From positions 2,852,001-2,916,000 of the forward strand of contig OZ223471.1 of NCBI GenBank assembly GCA_965140775.1: 64,000 nucleotides of DNA, written 5' to 3'. Below are positions 44,199 to 53,765 of the stretch, one piece after another. Each line of letters begins with the position of its first letter. The first letter of the stretch is position 1. The stretch comes from UBA6244 sp965140775. Its GTDB lineage: Bacteria; Bacteroidota; Bacteroidia; Bacteroidales; F082. Below the pieces are notes generated by a model. It made no database searches and was not told where the DNA came from. It was given only the letters and a program-made list of their open reading frames with translations. The position numbers and the translations under genes are program-made.

Positions 44199-45503
44199 AT
44201 GAACAGAACATTTTTAACAATTACCGCGATAATGTTGTTGCTGACCGGCCTGTTTTTCTCCTGTAAGAAGCACCAGGATACGCCATTTTTAGATGTCAGC
44301 TTTACCTCACCCTCAGCATCTGAAATATTTTCGGTACCCGATACCATCGTGGTAAAATTTTCCATTCAAAGCGATTTGCCCATCATCAAGTTGAGCGCCC
44401 GAATCGACAACGAACAGATGATTCCCTTATCGCCTGTCGTTTACCTGTATCCCGATGAGGCACAACGCGATTTTGAAATTCCGCTGGTAGTGGATATTCT
44501 CCCTGAAACTCAAGACTCCAAGGCATATATCCATCTGATAATCAACGATGGAGTACAAAACGATCATTGGTATCTGGCCATAGAATTGAAGACAAAACCG
44601 CTTGTTTACAAAGGGTTTTCCGTTATCACATCCACCAATCAGCAAAGCTCTACCCTATTGTTCTTTAACGAACAAGGCGATGAATTGGCGCAAATGGCCA
44701 TATCCGGACGTGCAAAAAAAACCCTTTCCCTTCCTGAATCGGATCTCCTGGTGATGGCCACGAGCAACCCCGAACATTTAATGGCCATCAGGTGGGAGGA
44801 TCAACAAGTGGTGTGGACAAAAGACGCGCCCTTTCCCAACCCATCGTTTACCTGTCTTTATGGCAAGGCACCTTATCTTTATTATGGCGTTGGAGCCGGT
44901 CGCGTGGTGGGAGTGTATGGCTCCACGGGGCTTCAGCACATGGAAACACCGGTATTTGAAGGTTATCAACCAACATCCATCGGAAGCGGGGGCAACAATC
45001 TGATCTTCGCGGAATCAAGTAGCACAGGACTTACCTCCCGAATCAGCGCATGTTATCTGAACACTGGCGAAATTCAATCGCATTATCTCACTGAATTTCA
45101 ATCAGTTTTTGCGCACATCAACTCCGATTCCACCATTGTATTTATTGGTAATCAAGGATCCGCCGGCCAACTTTTGGTTTTCGATTCAAAACATATCCAG
45201 GCATCAGGTGGGCAATTGTTCGATTTTGGAGAAATTGTTTTCGCCACCGCCATCGATCAAAACAACTACCTGATGGCTTCCAAAGATGCTGTTTTTCATT
45301 ATAACCTGTACACCGACCAGCTACATCAGGTTCATACGGCTCAGGTTGAAATCGGACATCTTTCGTGCGACACACGCACCCAACTTGCGTACATTGGCGA
45401 TGGAAATACTCTGCAAATACTGGACTTCCCTCATTTCACCACCACCGGCACACACACCTTTCCGGCTCCTGTAGTTGGGGTTTGCATGAGGTATGTAAGA
45501 TAG
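44199..45503 (+). CDS. Predicted beta-propeller lipoprotein, unknown function
   Basis: A 434-residue protein with a lipoprotein signal (LLTGLFFSCKKHQD, lipobox Cys near residue 22). An Ig-like domain of about 110 residues follows (FTSPSASEIFSVPDTIVVKF), then a repetitive beta-rich region (about 130-434) with blade-like motifs ending in WTKD, VVGVYGST and LQILDFPHF, suggesting a seven-bladed propeller. I do not recognise a specific family. Exposed on the outer membrane or in the periplasm. It is alone between divergent and downstream genes. Confidence 0.65.
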   Translation: MNRTFLTITAIMLLLTGLFFSCKKHQDTPFLDVSFTSPSASEIFSVPDTIVVKFSIQSDLPIIKLSARIDNEQMIPLSPVVYLYPDEAQRDFEIPLVVDILPETQDSKAYIHLIINDGVQNDHWYLAIELKTKPLVYKGFSVITSTNQQSSTLLFFNEQGDELAQMAISGRAKKTLSLPESDLLVMATSNPEHLMAIRWEDQQVVWTKDAPFPNPSFTCLYGKAPYLYYGVGAGRVVGVYGSTGLQHMETPVFEGYQPTSIGSGGNNLIFAESSSTGLTSRISACYLNTGEIQSHYLTEFQSVFAHINSDSTIVFIGNQGSAGQLLVFDSKHIQASGGQLFDFGEIVFATAIDQNNYLMASKDAVFHYNLYTDQLHQVHTAQVEIGHLSCDTRTQLAYIGDGNTLQILDFPHFTTTGTHTFPAPVVGVCMRYVR

Positions 45504-45537
45504 CCGAAACCGAACACCACAGGATTTAGCTCAAAAC

Positions 45538-45567
45538 TTGTATCTTAAGAATAATCGCCTATTTTTG
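45538..45567 (+). promoter_or_regulatory. Promoter of the aminotransferase gene (TTG - 19 nt - TATTTTTG)
   Basis: TTG at 45538-45540, 19-nt spacer, -7 box TATTTTTG at 45560-45567. Transcription would start near 45574, about 80 nt before the chosen ATG. Confidence 0.65.
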
Positions 45568-45653
45568 TACAATGCCTCGGTGCTTCTTCACATGATAAAT
45601 GGGTGCAACCTTTTTTTATGCTGAAGTTGTCATTGAAATCAATAAAAGGAAAT

Positions 45654-47144
45654 ATGGGAAATTGTCAGAAAGAATTAATCAAGCATTTTGCTGAATTCAG
45701 AAAACATATTGTTGGTGACGACCAGGTGATTGTGACGCCTTATGGCGAAAAGAAAATGATTTATGCCGACTGGATTGCCAGCGGACGGCTGTATCGCCCC
45801 ATCGAAGACAAACTCTTGAACGAGATAGGTCCGTTTGTGGCCAACACCCATACCGAGACCACCGAATCGGGAACCATGATGACCAAGGCTTATCACAAAG
45901 CCCACCAAATCATCAAGCAGCATGTGGGCGCCAACCGGGAGGATGTGATTATCACTGCAGGTTTTGGCATGACATCGGTGATTAACAAAATGCAAAGAAT
46001 ACTGGGTTTGCGCAGTTGCTCCACCCTTCCCATTGCCAGGGAATGCATTGCCGACGAAGACCGTCCGGTGGTTTTTCTCACCCATATGGAGCACCACTCC
46101 AACCATACCTCGTGGATAGAAACCATTGCAGATGTGGTGGTTTTGCAACCCGATGAAGGCAACAACGTGGTGGTAAACGAGTTGCGCGAACAACTGAAAA
46201 TATACGCCAGCCGCAAAATGAAAATAGGCTCATTCACAGCCTGTTCCAATGTCACAGGAGTGGAGCCCCCCTATTATGAGTTGGCCGAAATCATGCACGA
46301 GCATGGCGGATTGGCCTTTGTGGATTTTGCCGGATCGGCACCCTATGTGGACATCAACATGCATCCCGAAAATCCGCGACAAGCCTTGGATGCCATCTTT
46401 TTTTCGCCACATAAATTTTTGGGAGGTCCCGGCAGCTCGGGGGTGGTGGTTTTCAACAAACACTTGTACAATCAGCAAGTTCCTGATCATCCCGGAGGCG
46501 GCACCGTGGAATGGACCAACCCCTGGGGCGGACATAAATACTACGACGACATCGAGTTGAGAGAAGATGGCGGCACGCCCGGATTTTTGCAAGCCATCAA
46601 AGCTGCCATGGCCATTCAGGTAAAAAACCAACTCAATACCGACTGCATCCGAAAGAGAGAACATCAGTTGGTGCAACAAGCATTTGACGGATTTTCTTCC
46701 ATTCCCCACATCCACATTCTGGCCGACAACGACCGCGACCGGTTGGGGATTTTTTCATTTTGGTTTGAAAAACTACATTTCAACCTGATTGTCAAGCTTT
46801 TAAACGACCGGTTTGGGATTCAGGTACGCGGTGGTTGCGCCTGTGCAGGCACCTACGGGCATTTTTTGCTTAATGTAAGCAAGGAAGAATCCCAACGCAT
46901 TGTGGACAAAATCAATAGTGGCAACCTGAGCGAAAAGCCCGGATTTGTGCGTGTTTCGCTGCATCCCACCATGACCGACGAAGAACTCGAATATATTATT
47001 GACGCCGTGCGCCAAATAGCCTTTCATTACAAGGAATGGGAACAGGACTACACCTACGATCAAAGAACCAACGAATTCTATCATAAAACTTTCCAACCAC
47101 AGCACGAAACAAGGCTGAAAGAATGGTTCGACATCACACGGTAG
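45654..47144 (+). CDS. Class V aminotransferase (cysteine-desulfurase-like, PLP-dependent)
   Basis: A 496-residue protein from the ATG at 45654, which has an AAAGGA ribosome-binding site; in-frame ATGs upstream lack one. The fold is that of class V aminotransferases: IYADWIASGRLYRPIEDKL, ANTHTETTESGTMM, FLTHMEHHSNHTSW, GLAFVDFAGSAPYVDI and the PLP lysine in FFSPHKFLGGPG (K254). A late Cys-rich loop (VRGGCACAGTYGHF) resembles the catalytic Cys of NifS/IscS or SufS. It is longer than ordinary SufS (~400) and matches a subgroup of Bacteroidota proteins of unknown substrate. No iron-sulfur cluster genes are adjacent. Confidence 0.85.
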   Translation: MGNCQKELIKHFAEFRKHIVGDDQVIVTPYGEKKMIYADWIASGRLYRPIEDKLLNEIGPFVANTHTETTESGTMMTKAYHKAHQIIKQHVGANREDVIITAGFGMTSVINKMQRILGLRSCSTLPIARECIADEDRPVVFLTHMEHHSNHTSWIETIADVVVLQPDEGNNVVVNELREQLKIYASRKMKIGSFTACSNVTGVEPPYYELAEIMHEHGGLAFVDFAGSAPYVDINMHPENPRQALDAIFFSPHKFLGGPGSSGVVVFNKHLYNQQVPDHPGGGTVEWTNPWGGHKYYDDIELREDGGTPGFLQAIKAAMAIQVKNQLNTDCIRKREHQLVQQAFDGFSSIPHIHILADNDRDRLGIFSFWFEKLHFNLIVKLLNDRFGIQVRGGCACAGTYGHFLLNVSKEESQRIVDKINSGNLSEKPGFVRVSLHPTMTDEELEYIIDAVRQIAFHYKEWEQDYTYDQRTNEFYHKTFQPQHETRLKEWFDITR

Positions 47145-47210
47145 TCCAAATATCCCAAGTCAAGATAAAACAGCCCGGGGGTTTTCCCCCATTAAAAACT
47201 GCCCCCTCCA

Positions 47211-47296
47211 TCTGGCGCAAGCGTCCCCGCTTGTGCCGCAATCTGGCGCAAGCGTCCGCTTGTGCCTCATTCTGGCGCAAGCGTCCGCTTGTGCCC
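47211..47296. repeat. Three tandem palindromic units, core CAAGCGTCCGCTTG
   Basis: TCTGGCGCAAGCGTCCGCTTGT-type units, with palindromes at 47214-47237 (CCCC centre), 47245-47266 and 47274-47295. Each folds GGCGCAAGCG / CGCTTGTGCC with a 2-4 nt centre. The arms CAAGCG/CGCTTG are the same as in the array at 39072. A further GGGGG-TTTT-CCCCC hairpin precedes them at 47177-47190. The array lies between the aminotransferase and a terminator. Confidence 0.85.
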
Positions 47297-47331
47297 GGTT
47301 TAACCAACAACAAACGTATGCTTATCAAATA

Positions 47332-47368
47332 AAAAACCGACCCAATACAAACTACTGAGTCGGTTTTT
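47332..47368. terminator. Bidirectional rho-independent terminator
   Basis: Perfect 10-bp stem AAAAACCGAC / GTCGGTTTTT with a 17-nt loop. Situated between the convergent aminotransferase (plus) and the mini-protein operon (minus). Confidence 0.82.
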
Positions 47369-47428
47369 ATCAACTTGCCAAATGAGTCATTCATAAGGAT
47401 GCACAACTTAAAAAGTGTGCACAGCCCT

Positions 47429-47656
47429 TTACTCCTCTATCTCTTCCTGATTCATCAAATACAGCTTGCGGCCGCCGTAGGCAGCACCCAAACCCAGGAG
47501 GATGAACAGGCCGCCCCCTATGGGAGCGTTGCCTGCGTTGGCATTTCCTGTACCACCATGGTCACCCGGAGGAGGAGGAGGTCCACCTGCCAAAAGAGGT
47601 AAACTACTCACCGAAATGGCGACAATCAGCATCAGTTTGATTACAATATTCTTCAT
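47429..47656 (-). CDS. Small exported protein with PID-CTERM-like C-terminal anchor
   Basis: A 75-residue protein with a signal peptide (about 1-23, LPLLAG), a short Pro-rich stretch (PPPPPG), a Gly/Asn-rich linker and a C-terminal hydrophobic segment starting APIGGGLFILLGLGAAYGGR, then a KLYLMNQEEIEE tail. The PIxGGL...LL...AAYG...K pattern resembles the PID-CTERM protein-sorting signature I recall from small Bacteroidota proteins, though Gly replaces Asp of PID. It is the last gene of the minus-strand block of T9SS cargos. Its role is unknown; a surface-anchored small protein is inference. Confidence 0.7.
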   Translation of the reverse strand: MKNIVIKLMLIVAISVSSLPLLAGGPPPPPGDHGGTGNANAGNAPIGGGLFILLGLGAAYGGRKLYLMNQEEIEE

Positions 47657-47689
47657 GACTTCGAGCTTTTATTATACTATAGTTATTTT

Positions 47690-49807
47690 TTATTTTACAA
47701 TTACTTTGGTGGAACTTACCGCCCGATTGTTCTGCAGACGAACAATATACAAACCGGAATTCAGGTTGAGTGCACGCGAATAACTACCCGAAACATTCAC
47801 CACCTCCGAGCTTAACAACCGACCCTGCACATCAAAAATATCCACCTGCGTATGGCCCTCACCCAGGATGGTCAGTTGCTGACCGTTGACGTAAGCATGT
47901 ACCTGAGGTTGGGTGGGTTGGGTGGAGATGCCTACGGGGCCGAAGTGGAGGGTGAAGCGATTGGGATCGTCGTTTTCTTCTGAAGTGAACGAGTAGATTG
48001 GATTTTCAGAAAGATTTTGGGTGGTGTTGGTTTTCAGGTCAGTCAAATAAATAGTTTTACCTTCGATTGTTTCCGCTAACTCTATGGTAAATTCAGTTGA
48101 TGTGTTTTTAACAAAACCAAAGGGAAGAACCATATCGTCATCAAGAGAAGGAAAACAATTAGTTGATAACTTTTCTTGGTTCACTATTGAATAAAACTGG
48201 GGTGCATACCATGCCATAAATCTGGAATCATATTTAAAATCAAATCCGGTAGTCGCTTTATCATTTAGAGAAATAATACTTTCCTGATACATGGATTGTG
48301 CCATATCATGCGCCACCAATAAAATCCTTTCTACATTACCACTCTTTGCCCAATTTTGGGTATTATGGGTTTTTGCTTCAACAGGAATAACAAGCTCATT
48401 AGAACTATTTGAAGCCTGAACAAAGAATCCCTGCATGGCGGGTATTATGTCATCAACCTCAATATCCGTATAACTTCCGGCATCATTCATACGCTTTGCC
48501 GTACCGGCGATATTTGTCAAAGTCCAATAATCTGTTCCACTTCCGTTATTATTATTCCATTTGATTGCACTTGGGAAGGGGTTTCCAACCAAATGCCAGC
48601 CATTGCCTTTACCAGATGTAACTGTAAGGTTATTAATCGTCACAGCATCAGTATTTGGAACTCCGGTAAAATATTTTGTGTCGGCTGCCTCATAGGACAC
48701 AAGGTAACCATACCCATTACTCATGGTTGTAAATATATTACCAGGCTTGTAATTTGTCCATTCATAATCGACCTCGTTAAAACGGTAAAAATCATCATTA
48801 ACACCCGGAGCCAAATTCGTAGAAGAACTAATTGTTGGAGCATTTACCGGAGAGCTTATCAGGTGCCAGCCATCATTATTGGAAGAATATGCACTTATAT
48901 ACCTTTCAGCATTTAGCGTTCCTGTACCAGAAACTAAGCCCTCTACTATCAATGAACCTGGAGCGCCATTATCAGTTGGAGACGCTAAAACAATTCCGCT
49001 CGTGGCATCATTAACTAAATTACCGGTAACGGTAAGAGACTTACCAGCTAATACATTAACAATGCCTTCATCTGCCACCGTTAATGAAGCAATTGTAATA
49101 TCGGTTCCATTTATTATTAAAGTAGCCCCATTTCCAACTGTAACAGCACTGGAAGAAAGACTACCTTGGAGTTCCAGGGTACCACCATCAAGAATAGTCG
49201 GTCCAGTATAAGTAGAATTTCCTTTTAAAACTACAGTTGCACTATTAACCAACTGGAATGAAGCTCCCGATCCATTTTTTTCATAAATATAACCATTTAT
49301 GGTCAGCAAATTATCACCATAAACCTTTAATCTTCTGGCACCATTGGTATTATCAATCGAAATTCTATCACAGGAAACAAGAACACCACCTGAACCAACA
49401 GGATTAATTTCCAAATCAAAATTAAGTCTGTTTCCTATTTCACGACTTCCCTCAGTAGCACTACTAGGACTCAATTCAAATATATTTCCATCTGAATTAT
49501 TTTCGAATTTGTAAGCATAAGTATTATCGCCATATAGCTTTATACCTCCTGCTCCATTATAGGTGATTATTGAACCGAAATAAGATCCAGCACCGTAATT
49601 ACTATAAGGCCAGTGCCTGAAACCAGAAGTATTGTTGAAATATAAATTATCTCCTGAGGATGGGTTAGAACCGCCAAACCAATTTAACCCTTGGTCAATA
49701 TTATCAGAGGATTCACTAGAGCCACTCCAATAGTAATCCGCTCTTGACTGCCCATTAATATTAAAAACAATGAATAGGCTGAAAAATAAAACAAAAAGAT
49801 TTTTCAT
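47690..49807 (-). CDS. Beta-helix-like secreted protein with autotransporter-type repeat and T9SS sorting domain
   Basis: A 705-residue protein with a signal peptide (1-19, NINGQ). The N-terminal half has YYWSGSSESSDNIDQGLNWF and repeat-rich beta strands; TGPTILDGGTLELQGSLSSS with NGATLIINGTDITIASLTV matches the autotransporter-associated beta-strand repeat (residues ~200-240). A module near 300-490 (WHLISSPVNAPTISSS, NGWHLVGNPFPSAIKWNN) recurs in T9SS cargos. The last ~80 residues are the T9SS domain (ILGEGHTQVDIFDVQGRLLS). By eye more AT-rich than the amylase gene that precedes it by 57 bp. Confidence 0.8.
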   Translation of the reverse strand: MKNLFVLFFSLFIVFNINGQSRADYYWSGSSESSDNIDQGLNWFGGSNPSSGDNLYFNNTSGFRHWPYSNYGAGSYFGSIITYNGAGGIKLYGDNTYAYKFENNSDGNIFELSPSSATEGSREIGNRLNFDLEINPVGSGGVLVSCDRISIDNTNGARRLKVYGDNLLTINGYIYEKNGSGASFQLVNSATVVLKGNSTYTGPTILDGGTLELQGSLSSSAVTVGNGATLIINGTDITIASLTVADEGIVNVLAGKSLTVTGNLVNDATSGIVLASPTDNGAPGSLIVEGLVSGTGTLNAERYISAYSSNNDGWHLISSPVNAPTISSSTNLAPGVNDDFYRFNEVDYEWTNYKPGNIFTTMSNGYGYLVSYEAADTKYFTGVPNTDAVTINNLTVTSGKGNGWHLVGNPFPSAIKWNNNNGSGTDYWTLTNIAGTAKRMNDAGSYTDIEVDDIIPAMQGFFVQASNSSNELVIPVEAKTHNTQNWAKSGNVERILLVAHDMAQSMYQESIISLNDKATTGFDFKYDSRFMAWYAPQFYSIVNQEKLSTNCFPSLDDDMVLPFGFVKNTSTEFTIELAETIEGKTIYLTDLKTNTTQNLSENPIYSFTSEENDDPNRFTLHFGPVGISTQPTQPQVHAYVNGQQLTILGEGHTQVDIFDVQGRLLSSEVVNVSGSYSRALNLNSGLYIVRLQNNRAVSSTKVIVK

Positions 49808-49864
49808 ACTTAATGATTTTAAAATTTATATACTAAGAAATTTAATTTCAATTTACAATTAACA

Positions 49865-52800
49865 TTATCTCTTTATCAACCGCTTAATTTTCAAACTGCT
49901 ACGGTCTGTCAACCTAACTACATAAATCCCTCCGGGAAGAGTGTTTAAACTCACCTTTTCTGCACTTGTGCTCAGGCGTTGGCTTTGTATCAGGTTTCCT
50001 TGCATGGAGAAAATTTCCATCAGCATTCCCTGTGCCCCTTCAACCATCACCACATCCTCTGCAGGATTCGGATACACCCGCACCAAATCCCCCATCATCA
50101 TCTCTACTCCATCAACTCCGGACAAGGGTATCACCACCAGTTCGTCGGCCTGGGTTACTTGCACGCTGCCTGTGGTGTCGGCCCACTGTCCATAACTTAC
50201 GTTAAAAGTCAAGTTGCTGTTGGATACCACGCTAAAGGTGGTCAGTCCTTCGGTATCGGTGGTTTGGGTTCCGTACTCGCCCAAATCTACGGTAGCTCCT
50301 GATACCAAGTTACCATTGTTGGCTTGTACTACCTTAAATGTCAAATTGACAAAAGGTCGTCCCAATTGCCGGTCGGTGAACACATAATATCCTCCGGGAG
50401 CCAATGTGATGGTGTGGCCTCCGGCATTAGTTACTTCCAGGGCTTCTCCGGTAAAATAGTTGTACCAGGTGCCGGTGTGCTGAAATCCGGGTTGGGTGCT
50501 TTGGTCGCTCACGTCGAAATTGGCGCCCATGCATAGGTTCAAACTTTCGTGACTTATCCAGGTGCGTTTTACCTTCCCGGCCAAATCCTTGCCATAGGCT
50601 CCTTGTTCAAAGGCCACATTTTCGGTTTTTAATTTCGCCATGGCAGCAAACACCTGATAGAGGTGCTGACGAGCAGGCTGATCCCAATAATCCCAGCGCA
50701 CAGGCTTGGAGGAGGTGCGACAATCTTCGCTGATGGTGCCATCCCAACAGTAGTTGATGCTGTAATCGTAGCCCAACTCACCAAATTGCCATATCATTTT
50801 TGGTCCGGGAACGGCCATGTACATCACGGCGGTGGCTTCCATACGACCCAATGAAGTGAGGGTATCCTTAACCTGATAATCGCCGCTGCCGTTGCCATAC
50901 ATGAGGTTTTTAACCGGAAGACGTTCTTCGTCGTGACTTTCCATAAAGGGAATCAGGTTGGGATAGGTATATCCCCGATCGCTGTAATAGGCCCAAGAAA
51001 AGTCGGAATTGTCCATCCATCCCATGGAACATTGATTGAATTGATCGGTCATTTTTCCCCACAACAACATGCCGGTATTGCCCAAAGCCACTTCTTCATC
51101 GTTCCCTCCCAAATGCTCCAGAATAATATAGGCGTTGGGGTTGGTGGCCTTGATGGACTGATAATAATCGGTGAGAATATTCACCCGCGACTGGTCGTAT
51201 TGTCCCCAGACACCCAAATCGTCGCCGGAATAGGTCTGTGTAAAGCCTTTGCTGAGGTCGAGCCGGAATCCGTCCACCTTATATTCGGTGAGCCAGTAGT
51301 TGAAAAAGTCTTTAACAAAGGCTTTGGTGGCTTCACTTTCGTGATTGAAATCGTATCCCGGACTGAGCGGATGGGGCGCTTGTTGGTTGTACCACGGATT
51401 TTGGGCAGTGGGCATGTTCAACTGGCCGTCCCAATACAATTGTACCATCGGAGATTGGCCAAAGGAATGGTTGAGTACCACATCCAGAATAACGGCGATA
51501 TCATGCGCGTGACAAGCATCAATAAAGGCTTTGTAGTCGTTGGTGGTGCCATAAGCCTTGTCGGTGGCAAAGTAAAACGACGGGTTATATCCCCAACTGT
51601 CGTTTCCTTCAAATTCGTTGATGGGCATCAGCTCGATAGCATTGATTCCCAGGCTTTTTAGATAATCAAGAGTATCGATGATGGAGGCAATGCGCCGGTC
51701 GGCTACAAAATCTCGTACCAACAATTCGTAAATGATCAAATCCGACTGGGTTTCGTTGACGGCCACCGGTGTAAAATCGTCAATTTGCCAATTATAGGGC
51801 GTACTTCCTGGTTCAAACACACTCACGATTCCGGTGGTTTTGTCGAAAGGATAGGGTTTCAGATCAGGATAATTCTCTTCGGGGATCCATTTATCATTCC
51901 ACGGATCCAATACCTTCTCGCAGCGGGGATCTGCAATGGTAATTTGGCCATCCACATAATATTGGTAGGCGTATTCTTCACCTGGAGTGAGATTGGAAAC
52001 GGTAATCCAATAATAATCCCCATCAGGAGTTCGGTTCATGTATCCGGCTTCGCTCACCGACCAATCGTTGAAATCGCCAATCACAAAGGCATAGCGCTTG
52101 AGTTTGGCAGGATCGTTGAGCACAAGGGTTACGGATTGGTTGTCCAGGTAGTTAATTCCGGGTTTCATCCCTTGAGGCAGTTCGGCAACGGGGACGTCAC
52201 CACGTATAAAAATCATCACCGAATCCACGGCTATATCGTTCCCTGCATAGGCTTTGGCAATGAGCCAGTGGGTTCCGGGTTCCAAACCTGTACTGTTAAA
52301 TGCATGAAACAGACTGGCTTCGGTGCTGCTTTGCAGAAAATCGTTGTCGAGATATAATCCGATGGAATCGTTTTGCAAGGCTGCCACACACACCGGAAGC
52401 AGGGTATTGGGATCCACTAAAGGTTCGCATGAAGTGGGGTAGGTAATTTTCACATTCAGCTCATCCAGGTAGATATCTACAAAAATATCCTGATTCTCAG
52501 CCGTTTTACCTTCCAGATATCCGCCACTTGCGGTGGGCTCATCGCTTCGGAAAACCAAGGCAATCTTCTGTATTTCTTCGCCGGAAGGCACCCCATAATA
52601 GGCCCTGATATCCGGAATGGCGAGCTCGTACAGGTTGCTGTCGATCAACGTGAGCTTGGTTTCGGGAGTATTTTCGCCCCATTCGGTTTTCACGTATTTC
52701 CAATCGCTGCTGCCGGTACTCAGGTTGGTTATCACGCCTGTATGGGCATAAACATCCCCATCGTACCCGGCCAATCCGCCATTTCCCAACATGGCGTTAA

Positions 52801-53725
52801 AAGTGATGACCAATTCGGTGCTTTCCAGCGGAAAGGGGGGCTCGGTACCAACGAGCGTCAAACCGCTGCCACACGACAGGGTGTCTCCCACCGTGTAGGA
52901 GTAATTGGCACCACCATTGTTGTTGTAGCGAAGGGTGATTAAATCGAAATCGGCTGCGGGATTGGATATGACAGATGAAAAAACATAGTAACTTACCTCG
53001 GTTTGGTTGTCAAAAGCCGGAATGGTAGCTGTGGCAGTGGAACCGGAGAATGAAAAATTTACCAAACCGGAACTTGTCCAGTTGTCGGTGGTATATCTCA
53101 GGTAAACATGCTCTTCGGGGGCGGGTGCCACGGTAGTTTGAAGGGCAATTTCCACAGGATCGGCGTCTGTAGGCATAAGGGGACTCATGGTTACCGCGGT
53201 GAGTTCAACGGGCTCGGCAGACAACTCCATGAAAATGGCCCGTGTGTTTTCGTATCCGATATTGTCCCAATTGGCCACATACCAATGGTTGTTGGTTACA
53301 GAAATATTGTTGGGCTCAGGCTCACCTGTTCCGGCCTGTCCGTAGGTATATTCCTGAATTACATTGAGTTGCACATTGGTGTTACCCCATTGGTTTTGCC
53401 AGATATTGGATAAGGGTCCGCTGGTAAATTTAAAGGCGTAACTTCCCCCGGCAATATGTCCGTCCACGGCACTTACGTGAAACATGGTTTGGTAAAACGG
53501 ACTCCCCAAAGGCACCAAACGTACAGTTCCATTGGCAGTTTGAGCAGTACCGGCAAAAACAGGATTTTCCGGAGGATTCACCCAACCCGCCCAGTCGCCG
53601 GGCATGTTCAGACCTTCGGGGGCGTATATCTGGGCATCCACCCGCAGGTTCATTACCGCCACCAACACGAAAATCAGCATCAGTGTAAAAATTGAACGTT
53701 GATTATTTCTTTTTAATGAATACAT
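49865..53725 (-). CDS. Secreted GH13 alpha-amylase with T9SS sorting domain
   Basis: A 1286-residue multi-domain enzyme. Signal peptide at 1-31; an N-terminal module (IYAPEGLNMPGDWAGWVNPP; ~32-155) shared with the next gene upstream; one or more Ig-like modules (~160-430); a CBM48/E-set-like module (RYAFVIGDFNDWSVSE); then the GH13 barrel (~660-1090). Catalytic residues are present: region I DVVLNHSF, nucleophile D823 in VDGFRLDLSKGF, acid/base E870 in YIILEHLGG and D932 in FMESHDEERL. The C-terminal ~75 residues carry the T9SS signal (VYPNPAEDVVMVEG). It hydrolyses extracellular alpha-glucans such as starch or glycogen at the surface. 57 bp precede the next cargo. Confidence 0.93.
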   Translation of the reverse strand: MYSLKRNNQRSIFTLMLIFVLVAVMNLRVDAQIYAPEGLNMPGDWAGWVNPPENPVFAGTAQTANGTVRLVPLGSPFYQTMFHVSAVDGHIAGGSYAFKFTSGPLSNIWQNQWGNTNVQLNVIQEYTYGQAGTGEPEPNNISVTNNHWYVANWDNIGYENTRAIFMELSAEPVELTAVTMSPLMPTDADPVEIALQTTVAPAPEEHVYLRYTTDNWTSSGLVNFSFSGSTATATIPAFDNQTEVSYYVFSSVISNPAADFDLITLRYNNNGGANYSYTVGDTLSCGSGLTLVGTEPPFPLESTELVITFNAMLGNGGLAGYDGDVYAHTGVITNLSTGSSDWKYVKTEWGENTPETKLTLIDSNLYELAIPDIRAYYGVPSGEEIQKIALVFRSDEPTASGGYLEGKTAENQDIFVDIYLDELNVKITYPTSCEPLVDPNTLLPVCVAALQNDSIGLYLDNDFLQSSTEASLFHAFNSTGLEPGTHWLIAKAYAGNDIAVDSVMIFIRGDVPVAELPQGMKPGINYLDNQSVTLVLNDPAKLKRYAFVIGDFNDWSVSEAGYMNRTPDGDYYWITVSNLTPGEEYAYQYYVDGQITIADPRCEKVLDPWNDKWIPEENYPDLKPYPFDKTTGIVSVFEPGSTPYNWQIDDFTPVAVNETQSDLIIYELLVRDFVADRRIASIIDTLDYLKSLGINAIELMPINEFEGNDSWGYNPSFYFATDKAYGTTNDYKAFIDACHAHDIAVILDVVLNHSFGQSPMVQLYWDGQLNMPTAQNPWYNQQAPHPLSPGYDFNHESEATKAFVKDFFNYWLTEYKVDGFRLDLSKGFTQTYSGDDLGVWGQYDQSRVNILTDYYQSIKATNPNAYIILEHLGGNDEEVALGNTGMLLWGKMTDQFNQCSMGWMDNSDFSWAYYSDRGYTYPNLIPFMESHDEERLPVKNLMYGNGSGDYQVKDTLTSLGRMEATAVMYMAVPGPKMIWQFGELGYDYSINYCWDGTISEDCRTSSKPVRWDYWDQPARQHLYQVFAAMAKLKTENVAFEQGAYGKDLAGKVKRTWISHESLNLCMGANFDVSDQSTQPGFQHTGTWYNYFTGEALEVTNAGGHTITLAPGGYYVFTDRQLGRPFVNLTFKVVQANNGNLVSGATVDLGEYGTQTTDTEGLTTFSVVSNSNLTFNVSYGQWADTTGSVQVTQADELVVIPLSGVDGVEMMMGDLVRVYPNPAEDVVMVEGAQGMLMEIFSMQGNLIQSQRLSTSAEKVSLNTLPGGIYVVRLTDRSSLKIKRLIKR

Positions 53726-53765
53726 CTTTTCGTTTTGGTTTACTGAATGGGATATTTTCTTGATT

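Noticed and set aside
47211..47296. CRISPR array or coding repeat
   Set aside because: Three hairpin units with spacers of only 7-8 nt; the open frames across them are translations of the repeat.
51785..52357. 190-residue plus-strand frame within the amylase gene
   Set aside because: Shadow frame: the minus-strand amylase is complete with all catalytic residues.
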